From Brevibacterium sp. p3-SID960 (GTDB taxonomy: Bacteria > Actinomycetota > Actinomycetes > Actinomycetales > Brevibacteriaceae), in NCBI RefSeq assembly GCF_025144725.1, contig NZ_JALXKS010000011.1, positions 1 through 64,000 on the forward strand: DNA of 64,000 nucleotides, given 5' to 3'. Each line of letters opens with the position of its first letter. Within the stretch, counting starts at the first letter, position 1. Made by a program: the position numbers and the translations under genes. The notes beneath the pieces were generated by a model. It did no database searches. It was given only the letters and a program-made list of their open reading frames with translations, and was not told the DNA's origin. Shown here in pieces: positions 9,503-17,901 of the stretch.

Positions 9503-10650
9503 TCCTCGTCAATCGGGTTCGCGGCGGTCAGGGCGTCGTTGTGCTCGCCGAGCTGTGGGACCGGCAGGTCGCTTGCGGCTCTCGTTCCGTCGATGAGCAG
9601 CGGGTGGGCGATGAAGCCGTGCCCGAGGCGGGAGTCGCGGGCGTGCAGATCGCGTTCGACTCCCAGGTCGCTGGTGAGAGCGTCTGCCATGTTCCACACC
9701 GGGGAGGCCGGCACGCCGGCAGTGTCGAGCAGTGCGCACATCTGCTCGACCGTGCGCGAGGCGGAGACTCCCTCGATCTCGTTGCGCAGGGCTTCGTCGT
9801 TGTCGCTGCGGTCTGCGTCGGTGGCGAATCTTGGGTCGTCTGCGAGTTCGGGTTTGCCCAGTGCCTCAGCGAGTACTGCGAAGAGCCGGTCGTTGGCCAC
9901 TGCGATGACGAACAGGCCGTCGCTGGCCTGGTAGGTGTCGAACGGGGCGGAGACCGGATGCCGGTTGCCCACCCGGGTCGGGGCGGCACCGGTGGCAGCG
10001 TACATAGCGGAATTCGTCGGCTGCATTGCGAGCATGACGTCGAACATCGGGATGTCGATGTGGGCAGGAGCCCCGGTGCGCTCACGGCGCACGAGCGCTG
10101 CGGAGATTCCGAAAGCGGCGAAGACGCCGGCGGAGACATCGGCGATCGATTCGCCGACGCGGGTCGGCGGCCCGTCGGCGAAGCCGGTGGTGGCCATGAG
10201 CCCGGAGAGCGCCTGGATCACGGTGTCGTAGGCCGGACGCTTCGTCTGGCTGCCCGTCTGGCCGAACCCGGAGATCGAGGCGTAGACGATATCGGGTTTG
10301 ATCGCTGCGACGTCGTCGTAGGACAGGCCGAGCTTGGCGGCGACGCCGGGCCGGAAGTTCTCAACGACGACGTCACAGGTCGTGATGAAGTCGCGCAGCC
10401 GTTCAAGGCTTTCGGGGTCTTTGAGGTCGGCTTCGATGCTGTGCTTGCCGTGATTGAGGCCGGAGAAATAGGTGCTCTGCGCGTCGATGAACGGTCCGAG
10501 ATGCCGAGAGTCGTCACCACGGCCGGGCATTTCGATCTTGAACACCTCGGCGCCGTGGTCGGCGAGCATGCGGGTGCAGTACGGGCCTGCCAGCACGCGG
10601 GAGAAGTCGGCGATCCGAATGCCGTCGAGAAGCGGAGGTGATGCAGTCAT
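9499..10650 (-). CDS. CaiB/BaiF-type CoA-transferase
   Basis: A 383-residue class III CoA-transferase with the N-terminal GIRIADFSRVLAGPYCTRML, GRGDDSRHLGPF, VVENFRPG and YASISGFGQTG blocks of the family. It would transfer CoA between an acyl-CoA and a free acid. It is the first gene of the operon with the acyl-CoA dehydrogenase and symporter, which suggests: take up acid, load with CoA, dehydrogenate. ATG 10650 is chosen because homology begins at once; ATG 10656, two codons earlier, is equally possible, and no good ribosome-binding site is visible for either. The frame stays open to 10740 with no homology. Confidence 0.85.
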   Translation of the reverse strand: MTASPPLLDGIRIADFSRVLAGPYCTRMLADHGAEVFKIEMPGRGDDSRHLGPFIDAQSTYFSGLNHGKHSIEADLKDPESLERLRDFITTCDVVVENFRPGVAAKLGLSYDDVAAIKPDIVYASISGFGQTGSQTKRPAYDTVIQALSGLMATTGFADGPPTRVGESIADVSAGVFAAFGISAALVRRERTGAPAHIDIPMFDVMLAMQPTNSAMYAATGAAPTRVGNRHPVSAPFDTYQASDGLFVIAVANDRLFAVLAEALGKPELADDPRFATDADRSDNDEALRNEIEGVSASRTVEQMCALLDTAGVPASPVWNMADALTSDLGVERDLHARDSRLGHGFIAHPLLIDGTRAASDLPVPQLGEHNDALTAANPIDEE

Positions 10651-10870
10651 AGGCATATGCTGACCGCTGCACACAAAGCCTGGGAAGACATGGCCAGGGT
10701 GAATAGTCCAGCATGTCGGACAGACAGTGGTCGGCACCACATCTGCGACTCAAGCCCCACGGACCTCGCCGGCAAAACCCCTGAGCTGCGACAGGCCACC
10801 CGCCGCAAGGCTGCCCGCCGCGGGCAGAGCCGCCGACGGGAACAGCGAGGTGCCGCCGCAGACAGAGATG
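10651..10870. other. Gene-poor intergenic stretch
   Basis: With the signals listed separately up to 11048 this forms a 398-base gap between divergent genes. Short open frames exist on both strands, but they are Arg/Ala-rich and have no ribosome-binding site or recognisable motif. I see no gene here. Confidence 0.5.
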
Positions 10871-10920
10871 CACCAGGGAAACCCATACCGGAGTAGTGAA
10901 ACGTATGGGCTTCCCTGGTG
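10871..10920. repeat. Long dyad (18-bp arms, 14-base loop)
   Basis: CACCAGGGAAACCCATAC at 10871-10888 is mirrored by GTATGGGCTTCCCTGGTG at 10903-10920 with one mismatch. As RNA it would be a very stable hairpin on either strand, but no T-run follows on either side. It could be a terminator of a lost gene, a small mobile-element end pair or a structured RNA. Function unknown. Confidence 0.6.
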
Positions 10921-10953
10921 CGGCAACCTCACTCCACAACCTACTCTAGCATT

Positions 10954-10972
10954 TAAGGTTAGGCTCACCTAT
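10954..10972. promoter_or_regulatory. DtxR/IdeR-like iron box
   Basis: TAAGGTTAGGCTCACCTAT matches the classical 19-base DtxR/IdeR consensus TTAGGTTAGGCTAACCTAA at 16 positions by hand alignment. A TATAGC box (10970) and an AGGAGG (10979-10984) follow, but no start codon lies at a useful distance. The box may control the GST gene 77 bases further on, or be left from a lost iron-regulated gene. Confidence 0.6.
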
Positions 10973-11036
10973 AGCTCTAGGAGGAAAAGGTCGAAACGTC
11001 AGTCACGATATGATTTAACTTTCAATTATGTAGTGG

Positions 11037-11042
11037 TAGAGT
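11037..11042 (+). promoter_or_regulatory. -10 box of a leaderless promoter
   Basis: TAGAGT ends six bases before the ATG at 11049. There is no ribosome-binding site between them. Confidence 0.45.
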
Positions 11043-11048
11043 GGGCAT

Positions 11049-12116
11049 ATGTCTGAGAACCCCACCCCCCGCGATCACGGCGCCGCCCAGCCCGACGAGA
11101 ACCCCGAGCACTCACATCCCGGCGTCTATGTCTCCAAGGGCAAGGCATTCACCCGGGACATGAACTACATCGACGACCGCATTGTCGCGGACCCGCAGAC
11201 GGCTGAGAAGTCCCACCCCGATCAGCAGCTGTGGCCCGTTGAAGCCGGCCGCTACCGGCTCGCGGCCGCCCGGGCCTGCCCGTGGGCCAACCGCACGCTC
11301 ATCGTCCGGCGACTGCTCGGCCTCGAGGACGCCCTCTCGCTCGCCTTGGCAGGGCCGACCCATGACGAGCGGTCGTGGACCTTCGACCTTGACCCCGGCG
11401 GAGTGGATCCGGTGCTCGGCATCGAACGCCTCCAGCAGGCCTACTTCGCCCGCTACCCGGACTACCCGCGCGGCATCACGGTGCCGGCGATCGTTGAGAT
11501 CGACAGCGGCCAAGTCGTGACCAACGACTTCAACCAGATGACCCTCGACTTCTCGACCGAGTGGACCGCCCACCACCGCGACGGCGCCCCTGATTTGTAC
11601 CCGGAGGCGCAGCGGGAGGAGATGGACGAGCTCATGCGCTGGGTGTTCACCGAGGTCAACAACGGCGTCTACCAATGCGGGTTCGCAGGTTCTCAGGAAG
11701 CCTATGACGAGGCCTTCGAGCGGCTGTTCTCCGCACTCGACACGCTTGAAGCCCGCCTGCAGGACCAGCGGTTCCTCATGGGCGCTGCGATCACCGAGGC
11801 CGATGTCCGCCTGTTCACCACGCTCGCCCGCTTCGACGTCGTGTACTACTCCCACTTCAAGTGCAACCGCCAGCAGCTGCGCGACTTTCCGAACCTGTGG
11901 GCCTACGCCCGCGACCTGTTCCAGATGCCCGGCTTCGGCGACACAGTCGACTTCCAGCAGATCAAGGACCACTACTACATCGTCCAGACGTCGGTGAACC
12001 CGACCGGCATCGTCCCGCTCGGCCCCGACACCTCCGGCTGGCACACCGCCCACGGCCGCGAGTCGCTCAGCGACCGCCCGTGGGGTGAGGGCACCGCTCC
12101 CGAACCGGTCAGCTGA
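11049..12116 (+). CDS. Xi-class glutathione S-transferase / glutathionyl-hydroquinone reductase-like
   Basis: A 355-residue cytosolic protein of the YqjG/ECM4 (Xi-class GST) type. It has an N-terminal thioredoxin-like domain with the catalytic Cys77 in ARACPWANR, then VPAIVEIDSGQVVTNDFNQM, and an all-helical C-terminal domain with ITEADVRLFTTLARFD and FKCNRQQL. Such enzymes reduce thiol-conjugated hydroquinones by removing the thiol. Actinobacteria mostly use mycothiol rather than glutathione, so the true cosubstrate may differ (inference). The length is slightly above the family norm because of a hydrophilic N-terminus. A possible iron box lies upstream and a strong hairpin follows. Confidence 0.85.
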   Translation: MSENPTPRDHGAAQPDENPEHSHPGVYVSKGKAFTRDMNYIDDRIVADPQTAEKSHPDQQLWPVEAGRYRLAAARACPWANRTLIVRRLLGLEDALSLALAGPTHDERSWTFDLDPGGVDPVLGIERLQQAYFARYPDYPRGITVPAIVEIDSGQVVTNDFNQMTLDFSTEWTAHHRDGAPDLYPEAQREEMDELMRWVFTEVNNGVYQCGFAGSQEAYDEAFERLFSALDTLEARLQDQRFLMGAAITEADVRLFTTLARFDVVYYSHFKCNRQQLRDFPNLWAYARDLFQMPGFGDTVDFQQIKDHYYIVQTSVNPTGIVPLGPDTSGWHTAHGRESLSDRPWGEGTAPEPVS

Positions 12117-12159
12117 AACCGTCCCTCAGCTCTGACAGGCCTTGGGCTGCGACAGGCCC

Positions 12160-12184
12160 TGAGCTGGGGCGAGCCCTCAGCTCA
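12160..12184. terminator. Terminator hairpin between GST and the paa-linked hydratase
   Basis: TGAGCTG and GGGC pair with GCCC and CAGCTCA around a GA loop with one bulged T. It lies between convergent genes and can act on both. Confidence 0.65.
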
Positions 12185-12206
12185 CGCAGCCGCTGAGCTG
12201 AGCCGC

Positions 12207-13025
12207 TCAGCCGAATGTCGGCTTGCGGCGCTCCTGGAAGGCGGTGAATCCCTCGCGGTAGTCATCGCTGGTCCGTGCGCGCTCCTGCATGAACGCCTCG
12301 GTCTCCCACACCTGGCCCAGCCGGGTGCGCTCCTCGGAGACGTTCTGGGTGAAATGCTTCTCCATCCGGAACGTCTCAGCAGGACCTGCCGCCATCTTCA
12401 CCGCCTTCTCGCGGGCGAAGTCGAGCAGCTCACCGGCCGGGACCGCACGTGAGACGACCCCGGTGGCCGCCGCCTCGGTCCCGGTCATGAAGTCGCCGGT
12501 GAAGATGAGGTCCATGGTGCGGTGATAGCCGAGCCGGTCGACGAACACGGCGTGGGCGCCGGAGTCGAGGATCGCGCCGATCGCGGCGAACGGCGAACCG
12601 AACTTCGCATCCTCAGCCGCGTAGATGACATCGGCGGCTGCCGCCAGCCCGTAGCCCAGGCCCAGCGCTGCACCCTGCACGACGGCGATGACGGGGACCT
12701 CCAGGGACCGGATGGTCTCGAAGACCGGCCAGAAGTCACTGTTGAGGAACTCATAGGCGTCATCGGTCTCAACGTCGACGCCTGCGATGTCGCGGCCTGA
12801 GCAGAACACCGTGCCCTCCCCGCGCAGGATGAGCGCGCGCACGGCCCCTTCGTAGATGAACGGCAGCAGCGCCTCGACGTGGTCGAGCAGCGCATCGAGT
12901 GCATCGGCATCAAGCGCGTTGCGCGAGGCAGCGCCGTCGAGGACGATCTCGGCGACCGGCCCGGCCTCGACCGGTGCGCGCGTGGCATCGTCGGGGCTGT
13001 AGTGGGTGGAGGTGATGGTGGTCAT
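12207..13025 (-). CDS. Enoyl-CoA hydratase/isomerase (paa cluster, PaaG/PaaF-type)
   Basis: A 272-residue crotonase-fold protein. It has the oxyanion-hole segments FCSGRDIAGV and VVQGAALGLGYGLAAAADV, and AKFGSPFAAIGAI, but an unusually long C-terminal helix region. It lies 47 bases downstream of paaE in the same direction, so it most likely serves phenylacetate degradation, either as the ring-1,2-epoxyphenylacetyl-CoA isomerase (PaaG role) or as a beta-oxidation hydratase (PaaF role). Sequence alone does not decide between these. GAAAGGACCCC precedes the ATG. It probably forms the end of the paaABCDE operon. Confidence 0.8.
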   Translation of the reverse strand: MTTITSTHYSPDDATRAPVEAGPVAEIVLDGAASRNALDADALDALLDHVEALLPFIYEGAVRALILRGEGTVFCSGRDIAGVDVETDDAYEFLNSDFWPVFETIRSLEVPVIAVVQGAALGLGYGLAAAADVIYAAEDAKFGSPFAAIGAILDSGAHAVFVDRLGYHRTMDLIFTGDFMTGTEAAATGVVSRAVPAGELLDFAREKAVKMAAGPAETFRMEKHFTQNVSEERTRLGQVWETEAFMQERARTSDDYREGFTAFQERRKPTFG

Positions 13026-13072
13026 GGGGTCCTTTCGAGAAAGCTGGGCTGCTGCCCGGAAAGCCTGGCCTG

Positions 13073-14281
13073 CTACTGGTCGTAGTCGACTTCGACGCTG
13101 TCGCTGGTGGGCACGGACTGGCAGGTGAGGACGTAACCGGCGTCGAGCTCATCGGGTTCGAGCGCGTAGTTATCAGCCATGTCGACGGTCCCGGTGATGA
13201 GCTTGGCCTTGCACGTGCCGCACACCCCGCCGGCGCACGCATACGGCACGTCGGGCCGGGTGGTGAGTGCGGTCGAGAGGATGGTGTCGGGGCTGTCCTG
13301 CGGGGTGGTGGCGTTGCCGGTGCGGCCGTCGAGGGTGAAGGTCACGGTACGCACCGGTCCCGAGGCGGTGGTCGCCTGACGCGGCCCGCGCGGACCTGAG
13401 CGGCCCTCGCCCTCCTTGCCGGTGGTGAAGAGCTCGAAGTGGATCCGTGAGCGGTCGACGTCGTGGGCGTCGAGGGTGGTCCGGGCCATCTCGACCAGCG
13501 GCAGGGGGCCGCAGAGAAACCATTCGTCGACGGTTTCGGGCGGGATGACGAGTTCGAGCAGCCGCTTGAGCTTGTCCTCGTCGATGCGCCCGGAGTACAG
13601 CTCGGCGTTGCGGCCTTCGCCGGAGAGGAAGTGGTGGACGTCGAAGCGGCCCATGTGGGCGTCTTTGAGGTCGGCGAGGTCTTCTAGGAACATGACGTCG
13701 GTGCTCGTGCGGTTGCCGTAGATGAGCGTGAAGTGCACTCCCGGGTGGGTGCGCAGCACCGAGGCGGCCAGCGACATCACCGGAGTGATGCCGGAGCCTG
13801 CGGCGATCGAGACGATCCGGCCGGTGTCGGTCTTCGTCAGCCGGGAGGTGAAGCTGCCCTGCGGGTTCATCACCGCGATCGTGTCGCCGATGGACAGGTC
13901 GTTGCGCACGTGGGTGGAGAACAGGCCGTCGGCGACTTCCTTGACGCCGATGCGCAGGGTCTTGCCGTCCGGGGGTGCGCACAGCGAGTAGCTGCGGCGG
14001 ATCTCGGTGCCGTCGATGGTGGTGCGCAGGGCGATGTGCTGGCCGGGGATGTAGGAGAACTCCTCAGAGAGCTCCTCGGGCACCGCGAAGCTGACTTCGA
14101 CGGCGGTGGCGGTGAGTTCGCGGATCCCGCTGACTTCGAGGTCGTGGAAGCGCAGCCGCTGCCGAGGCGGGGCCGCGGTCTGCGGGGCCGGTGCGGTGGT
14201 GGTCTTGGCCGGGCCGGGGTTCTCAGCCGGGCTGGGATTCTCGGCCGGGCTGGTGTTCTCGGTGTCAGAGGTTGCGGTCAT
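13073..14281 (-). CDS. paaE: 1,2-phenylacetyl-CoA epoxidase reductase subunit
   Basis: A 402-residue reductase that feeds electrons from NADPH to the di-iron PaaA. The first 40 residues are a repetitive Pro/Ala/Asn tail (AENPSPAENPGPAKT). Then come the flavin barrel with RRSYSLCAPP, the NAD(P) domain with AAGSGITPVMSLA, and a C-terminal 2Fe-2S domain with the CAGGVCGTCKAKL cluster motif. The ATG shares one base with the paaD stop (TGATG), so translation is coupled. E. coli PaaE is about 356 residues; the excess is the N-terminal tail. Confidence 0.93.
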   Translation of the reverse strand: MTATSDTENTSPAENPSPAENPGPAKTTTAPAPQTAAPPRQRLRFHDLEVSGIRELTATAVEVSFAVPEELSEEFSYIPGQHIALRTTIDGTEIRRSYSLCAPPDGKTLRIGVKEVADGLFSTHVRNDLSIGDTIAVMNPQGSFTSRLTKTDTGRIVSIAAGSGITPVMSLAASVLRTHPGVHFTLIYGNRTSTDVMFLEDLADLKDAHMGRFDVHHFLSGEGRNAELYSGRIDEDKLKRLLELVIPPETVDEWFLCGPLPLVEMARTTLDAHDVDRSRIHFELFTTGKEGEGRSGPRGPRQATTASGPVRTVTFTLDGRTGNATTPQDSPDTILSTALTTRPDVPYACAGGVCGTCKAKLITGTVDMADNYALEPDELDAGYVLTCQSVPTSDSVEVDYDQ

Positions 14282-14886
14282 CAGTGCACCTTGAAGTAGT
14301 CGAAGGGCTCGAGGCAGTCACTGCAGCGGTAGAGCGCTTTGCAGGCTGTGGAGCCGAAGCGGGAGAGTCCGGTGGTGTTGAGCGAGTGGCACAGCGGGCA
14401 TTTGACAGCCATGCTCAGCCCGATCGGGCCGGCGGCTCTGCCGGCCGGAGGGGCGATACCGTACTCGGACAGCTTCGCTTTGCCCTCGTCGCTCATCCAG
14501 TCGGTCGTCCAGGCCGGTGAGAAGACGAGTTCGACATCGACCTCGGCAGCACCGGCGGCACGCGCGGCGCGCTGGACATCGGCGCGGATCGTCTCCATCG
14601 CCGGGCAACCGGAATAGGTCGGGGTGATGACGACGTGGGCGCGCAGCCCTGCGGTCTCGCCGGTCGCCTTGCCCTCCCCGGTCGCTTCGCCCTCTCCGGG
14701 CCCCTCGGCCTCGCCGGTCTCGTCCGCCTCGGCGGCGGCTTCGACCTCAACAGAGCGCAGGATCCCGAGGTCCTCGATGGTGAGCACCGGGATCTCCGGA
14801 TCGCACACAGCGCGCACTGCGCGCACGATCGCCTCGGCGGTCTCAGCCGGTTCGGTCATCGGGGCGGCGGTCTCGGTGGCCATCAC
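14281..14886 (-). CDS. paaD: PaaD, phenylacetyl-CoA epoxidase assembly protein (with acidic insertion)
   Basis: A 201-residue DUF59/MIP18-type protein, needed for maturation of the epoxidase, probably for Fe-S insertion. The conserved parts are VCDPEIPVLTIEDLGILRSV near the start, TYSGCPAMETI in the middle, and a C-terminal zinc-ribbon-like CPLC...C...C with DCLEPFDYFKVH. Between the first two blocks sits a low-complexity EAEGPGEGEATGEGKATGE stretch coded by near-identical tandem 18-base units. It is absent from PaaD proteins I know. GTG 14886 has GGAGGA 6 bases upstream; the next codon is ATG 14883. Confidence 0.9.
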   Translation of the reverse strand: MMATETAAPMTEPAETAEAIVRAVRAVCDPEIPVLTIEDLGILRSVEVEAAAEADETGEAEGPGEGEATGEGKATGETAGLRAHVVITPTYSGCPAMETIRADVQRAARAAGAAEVDVELVFSPAWTTDWMSDEGKAKLSEYGIAPPAGRAAGPIGLSMAVKCPLCHSLNTTGLSRFGSTACKALYRCSDCLEPFDYFKVH

Positions 14887-14898
14887 GATCGGTCCTCC

Positions 14899-15843
14899 TC
14901 ACCAGGTGGCGCCGGGATGCTGGCGGGCGAGCACCTGCATCTCGGCGAGGATGTAGCCCAGGTGCGGTGAGTGCAGACCGAAGCGTCCCTGCCCACGCGC
15001 CGCCGGGATCTCTGGAAGGCTCAGCGTCGCGGTCTCAAGGATCTCAACCAGCCGGGCGTCGAACTCCTCACGCAGGCCAGCGGCGCTCACGGCGACTCCG
15101 GAGTCGATGAGGTCTGTGCATGGGCTGTCGTCGAACAGCTCGTCGACATACGGCCACATCATCTCCAGGCCGGCCTGCATACGGCGGTGGGACTCCTCGG
15201 TGCCGTCGCCCAAGCGCACGGTCCACATGCTCGCGTGTTCGACGTGGTAGTCGACTTCCTTGATCGACTTCGCAGCGACCGCGGCGAGGAACTCATCGCT
15301 GGAGTCGAGCAGGCCGCGGTAGAGCAGCTGCTGGTACAGGCTGGTGAGCAGCACCTTGGCGATCGTCTGCCCGAAGTCGCCGTTGGGCTGTTCGACCAGC
15401 GCGCAGGAGCGGAATTCGGCTTCGTCGCGGAAGTACGCGAGCTCGTCCTCGGTCGTGTCCAGGCCGCGGCCCGCGTACTGCAGGAACATGCGCGCGGCCC
15501 CGAGCTGGTCGAGGGCGATGTTGGTCAGCGCGATGTCCTCTTCGAGTTCAGGTCCCTTGGCGACGAGTTCGCCGAGCCGCTGGGCGGTGATGAGCGCATC
15601 GTCGCCGAGCATGAGGGCATAGCCGGCGACGTCCTCACTCGGCACGGAGGTGATGGTGGCTGTCAGCGGGACGCCGGCGCCGGGCAGCAGCGGGTCGACT
15701 TCGAGTTCGTCGCCGACGGTCGGCATGCCCCGGGCTGCCGGCTGAACAGGCGGTGTCGGCTCGACGGTCTCGTACGCCTGCGGTGCGTGCCCCGCTGCTT
15801 GGGCAGCGGCGGTTTCGGGAGTGGGATTGGTCTCGGTGCTCAC
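14899..15843 (-). CDS. paaC: 1,2-phenylacetyl-CoA epoxidase structural subunit
   Basis: A 314-residue ferritin-like subunit that scaffolds catalytic PaaA. The family core starts near residue 75 at AGYALMLGDDALITAQRLGE and ends with HSPHLGYILAEMQVLARQHP. E. coli PaaC is about 248 residues; here an Ala/Pro/Glu-rich tail of some 65 residues is added in front. GTG 15843 is taken because it overlaps the paaB stop by four bases (GTGA). The frame is open further upstream, but that would run into paaB. Confidence 0.92.
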   Translation of the reverse strand: MSTETNPTPETAAAQAAGHAPQAYETVEPTPPVQPAARGMPTVGDELEVDPLLPGAGVPLTATITSVPSEDVAGYALMLGDDALITAQRLGELVAKGPELEEDIALTNIALDQLGAARMFLQYAGRGLDTTEDELAYFRDEAEFRSCALVEQPNGDFGQTIAKVLLTSLYQQLLYRGLLDSSDEFLAAVAAKSIKEVDYHVEHASMWTVRLGDGTEESHRRMQAGLEMMWPYVDELFDDSPCTDLIDSGVAVSAAGLREEFDARLVEILETATLSLPEIPAARGQGRFGLHSPHLGYILAEMQVLARQHPGATW

Positions 15844-16190
15844 AGGTGCGGGACCCCCTCGGCACGGGTGTAGAAGGTCGGGTGGCGGTAGACCTTGTCG
15901 GCGGCCGGTTCGAAGTAGGAGTCCTTCGAGTCCGGTTCCGAGGCGGTGATCTGCTCGCTCGGCACGACCCACAGGGACACGCCTTCGCTGCGGCGGGTGT
16001 AGAGGTCGCGCGCGTTGGCCAGGGCCATGCGCGCATCAGCTGCGTGCAGGGAGCCGGCGTGGACGTGGGAAAGGCCGCGCTTGGAGCGGATGAAGACCTC
16101 CCACAGCGGCCAGCCGCCGGTCGGCGTGCTGCCTGCCGGGGAGCCGGTGGTGGTGTTCTCCGTGCCCGAGGCGGTGGTCGGGTTGGTCAT
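15840..16190 (-). CDS. paaB: 1,2-phenylacetyl-CoA epoxidase subunit PaaB
   Basis: A 116-residue subunit that bridges PaaA-PaaC pairs in the epoxidase complex. The conserved core WPLWEVFIRSKRGLSHVHAG, ALANARDLYTRR and DSYFEPAADKVYRHPTFY is intact. About 25 Thr/Gly/Ser-rich residues precede it, coded partly by a copy of the CCCGAGGCG motif. ATG 16190 lies one base after the paaA stop. Confidence 0.93.
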   Translation of the reverse strand: MTNPTTASGTENTTTGSPAGSTPTGGWPLWEVFIRSKRGLSHVHAGSLHAADARMALANARDLYTRRSEGVSLWVVPSEQITASEPDSKDSYFEPAADKVYRHPTFYTRAEGVPHL

Positions 16191-16191
16191 A

Positions 16192-17202
16192 TCAGCTGGC
16201 CTCCTGGTAGGCGCGGGCTGCGCGACGTGACTGCTTGGCGGCATACGCGGTGGCGGCTTCGCGCACCCATGCGCCGCCTTCATGGGCGGCTCTGCGGTTG
16301 GCGATGCGCAGGTGGTTGCACGGTCCACGGCCCTTGAGGACCTCCTTGAACTCCGCCCAGTCGATCTCGCCGAAGTCGTAGTGACCGCGCTCGTCGTTCC
16401 ACTTCAGGTCCGGATCCGGCAGGGTGAGGCCGAGGACCTCGGACTGCGGGACGGTCATGTCGACGAAGCGCTGGCGCAGCTCGTCGTTGGAGAAGCGCTT
16501 GATCTTCCAGGCCATCGACTGTGCTGAGTTCGGCGAGTCGGCATCTGGTGGGCCGAACATCATGAGCGAGGGCCACCACCAGCGGTTGACGGCGTCCTGG
16601 GCCATCGCCTTCTGCGCCTCGGTGCCGTGGGAGAGTTCGTAGAGGATCTCGAAGCCCTGCCGCTGGTGGAAGGACTCCTCCTTGCAGATGCGCACCATCG
16701 CCCGGGCGTAGGGGCCGTAGGAGGCGCGGCACAGCGGCACCTGGTTGCAGATCGCGGCGCCGTCGACGAGCCAGCCGATCGCGCCCATGTCCGCCCAGGT
16801 GGGGGTGGGGTAGTTGAAGATCGAGGAGTAGCGGGCGGTGCCTTCGATGAGCTGCTCGGTCATGGTGTCGCGGTCGATGCCGAGGGTCTCAGCGGCCGAG
16901 TAGAGGTAGAGGCCGTGGCCGGCTTCGTCCTGGACCTTGGCCATGAGGATCGACTTGCGCTTCAGGCTCGGGGCGCGGGTGATCCAGTTGCCCTCTGGCT
17001 GCATGCCGATGATCTCGGAGTGGGCGTGCTGGCCGATCTGCCGGATGAGGGTCTTGCGGTAGGCCTCAGGCATCCAGTCGCGCGGCTCGATTCGGCCTTC
17101 GGCGGCGATCCGGGCGTCGAATTCGGCCTGTGCCTCGGTGGTGTCGGGCTGGCCGTCCTGGGTGGGTACGGCAGTGGGTGCCGGGCGGTCTGCGGTGTGC
17201 AT
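16192..17202 (-). CDS. paaA: 1,2-phenylacetyl-CoA epoxidase catalytic subunit
   Basis: A 336-residue di-iron oxygenase subunit that epoxidises the ring of phenylacetyl-CoA. Two ExxH ligand motifs are visible: Glu93/His96 in QDEAGHG and Glu176/His179 in [26 protein letters not shown] marks the C-terminal region. ATG 17202 has GAGGAG 8 bases upstream; the frame extends to 17277, but that would cross the promoter. It is the first gene of the paaABCDE operon. A putative TetR operator overlaps its transcription start. Confidence 0.94.
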   Translation of the reverse strand: MHTADRPAPTAVPTQDGQPDTTEAQAEFDARIAAEGRIEPRDWMPEAYRKTLIRQIGQHAHSEIIGMQPEGNWITRAPSLKRKSILMAKVQDEAGHGLYLYSAAETLGIDRDTMTEQLIEGTARYSSIFNYPTPTWADMGAIGWLVDGAAICNQVPLCRASYGPYARAMVRICKEESFHQRQGFEILYELSHGTEAQKAMAQDAVNRWWWPSLMMFGPPDADSPNSAQSMAWKIKRFSNDELRQRFVDMTVPQSEVLGLTLPDPDLKWNDERGHYDFGEIDWAEFKEVLKGRGPCNHLRIANRRAAHEGGAWVREAATAYAAKQSRRAARAYQEAS

Positions 17203-17228
17203 CGTTGCTCCTCTGCAGATCAGAATTA

Positions 17229-17277
17229 CTGACCATTTGTTCAGATAATAGTAACCGGTGTGACGCGGGCCTCGCAA
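17229..17277 (-). promoter_or_regulatory. paaA promoter with TetR/PaaR-like operator
   Basis: On the minus strand TTGCGA (17277-17272), an 18-base spacer and TACTAT (17253-17248) form a promoter. The imperfect dyad ACTGACCA-TT-TGTTCAGA (17229-17246) lies over the expected start point, where a repressor would block transcription. Confidence 0.55.
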
Positions 17278-17319
17278 CAGGAAAATCTGTGCGCATTCCG
17301 AGATGTTCGGCCCGTGTGG

Positions 17320-17368
17320 TTGACAGCACAGTCCTCGAGGGTGGACATTTAATGACCAAATGGTCGTT
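17320..17368 (+). promoter_or_regulatory. paaI-paaK promoter with TetR/PaaR-like operator
   Basis: TTGACA at 17320-17325 with GACATT 18 bases later is a candidate promoter. It is followed at once by the dyad AATGACCA-AA-TGGTCGTT (17351-17368, one mismatch). Its TGACCA half-site matches the operator in front of paaA. Confidence 0.55.
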
Positions 17369-17397
17369 TAATCGCCGCGTGCTCAAGGAGGAGCCCC

Positions 17398-17844
17398 ATG
17401 ACCGACACCCAGCCCGCCCCTCACCTCATCGGCGGCCACGAGCACACCGGCCCCGAGGCGATGTACGCCAACGATCTGGCCTCCCGCCACCTCGGGATCA
17501 CCCTCGACGACCACGGCGACGGGTACGCGACCTGTTCGATGACGGTGACCGAGACGATGGTCAACGGCCACGGCATCACTCACGGCGGCTACGTCTTCCT
17601 CTTTGCCGACACGACCTTCGCGATGGCCTGCAACTCCATCGGCTCGGTGACCGTCGCCTCGGGTGGGGACATCACCTTCCTGCGCCCGAGCCGCACCGGT
17701 GACATGCTCACCGCCCACGGCAAGCGCGTGGCTGCCACCGGACGCTCCGGCATCTACGACGTCGAAGTGTTCTGCGGCGACGAGCTCATCGCCGTCTACC
17801 GCGGCCGCTCCCGCACACTGCCGGCACCGCCGGCCAACCGCTGA
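17398..17844 (+). CDS. paaI: Hydroxyphenylacetyl-CoA thioesterase PaaI
   Basis: A 148-residue hot-dog-fold thioesterase that releases CoA trapped in dead-end hydroxyphenylacetyl-CoA. The motif NGHGITHGGYVFLFADTTFA holds the catalytic Asp region, and GDITFLRPSRTGDML completes the PaaI signature. AAGGAGGAG precedes ATG 17398 closely. It is first in the plus-strand operon with paaK, divergent from paaABCDE and under the same kind of operator. Confidence 0.9.
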   Translation: MTDTQPAPHLIGGHEHTGPEAMYANDLASRHLGITLDDHGDGYATCSMTVTETMVNGHGITHGGYVFLFADTTFAMACNSIGSVTVASGGDITFLRPSRTGDMLTAHGKRVAATGRSGIYDVEVFCGDELIAVYRGRSRTLPAPPANR

Positions 17845-17901
17845 CCTCCTCGCCCCAACTGACCCGCTCCCCTGCCGCTGAGACGAAGGAGTCCTCACCT
17901 C

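Noticed and set aside
10657..10896. Small gene in the gap before the GST
   Set aside because: Arg-rich reading frame, no ribosome-binding site, and it ends inside the large dyad.
10785..12158. GST gene flanked by a 13-bp direct repeat (GCTGCGACAGGCC at 10785 and 12146)
   Set aside because: Matches of 13 bases are expected many times by chance in 64 kb of GC-rich DNA, and there is no other sign of insertion.
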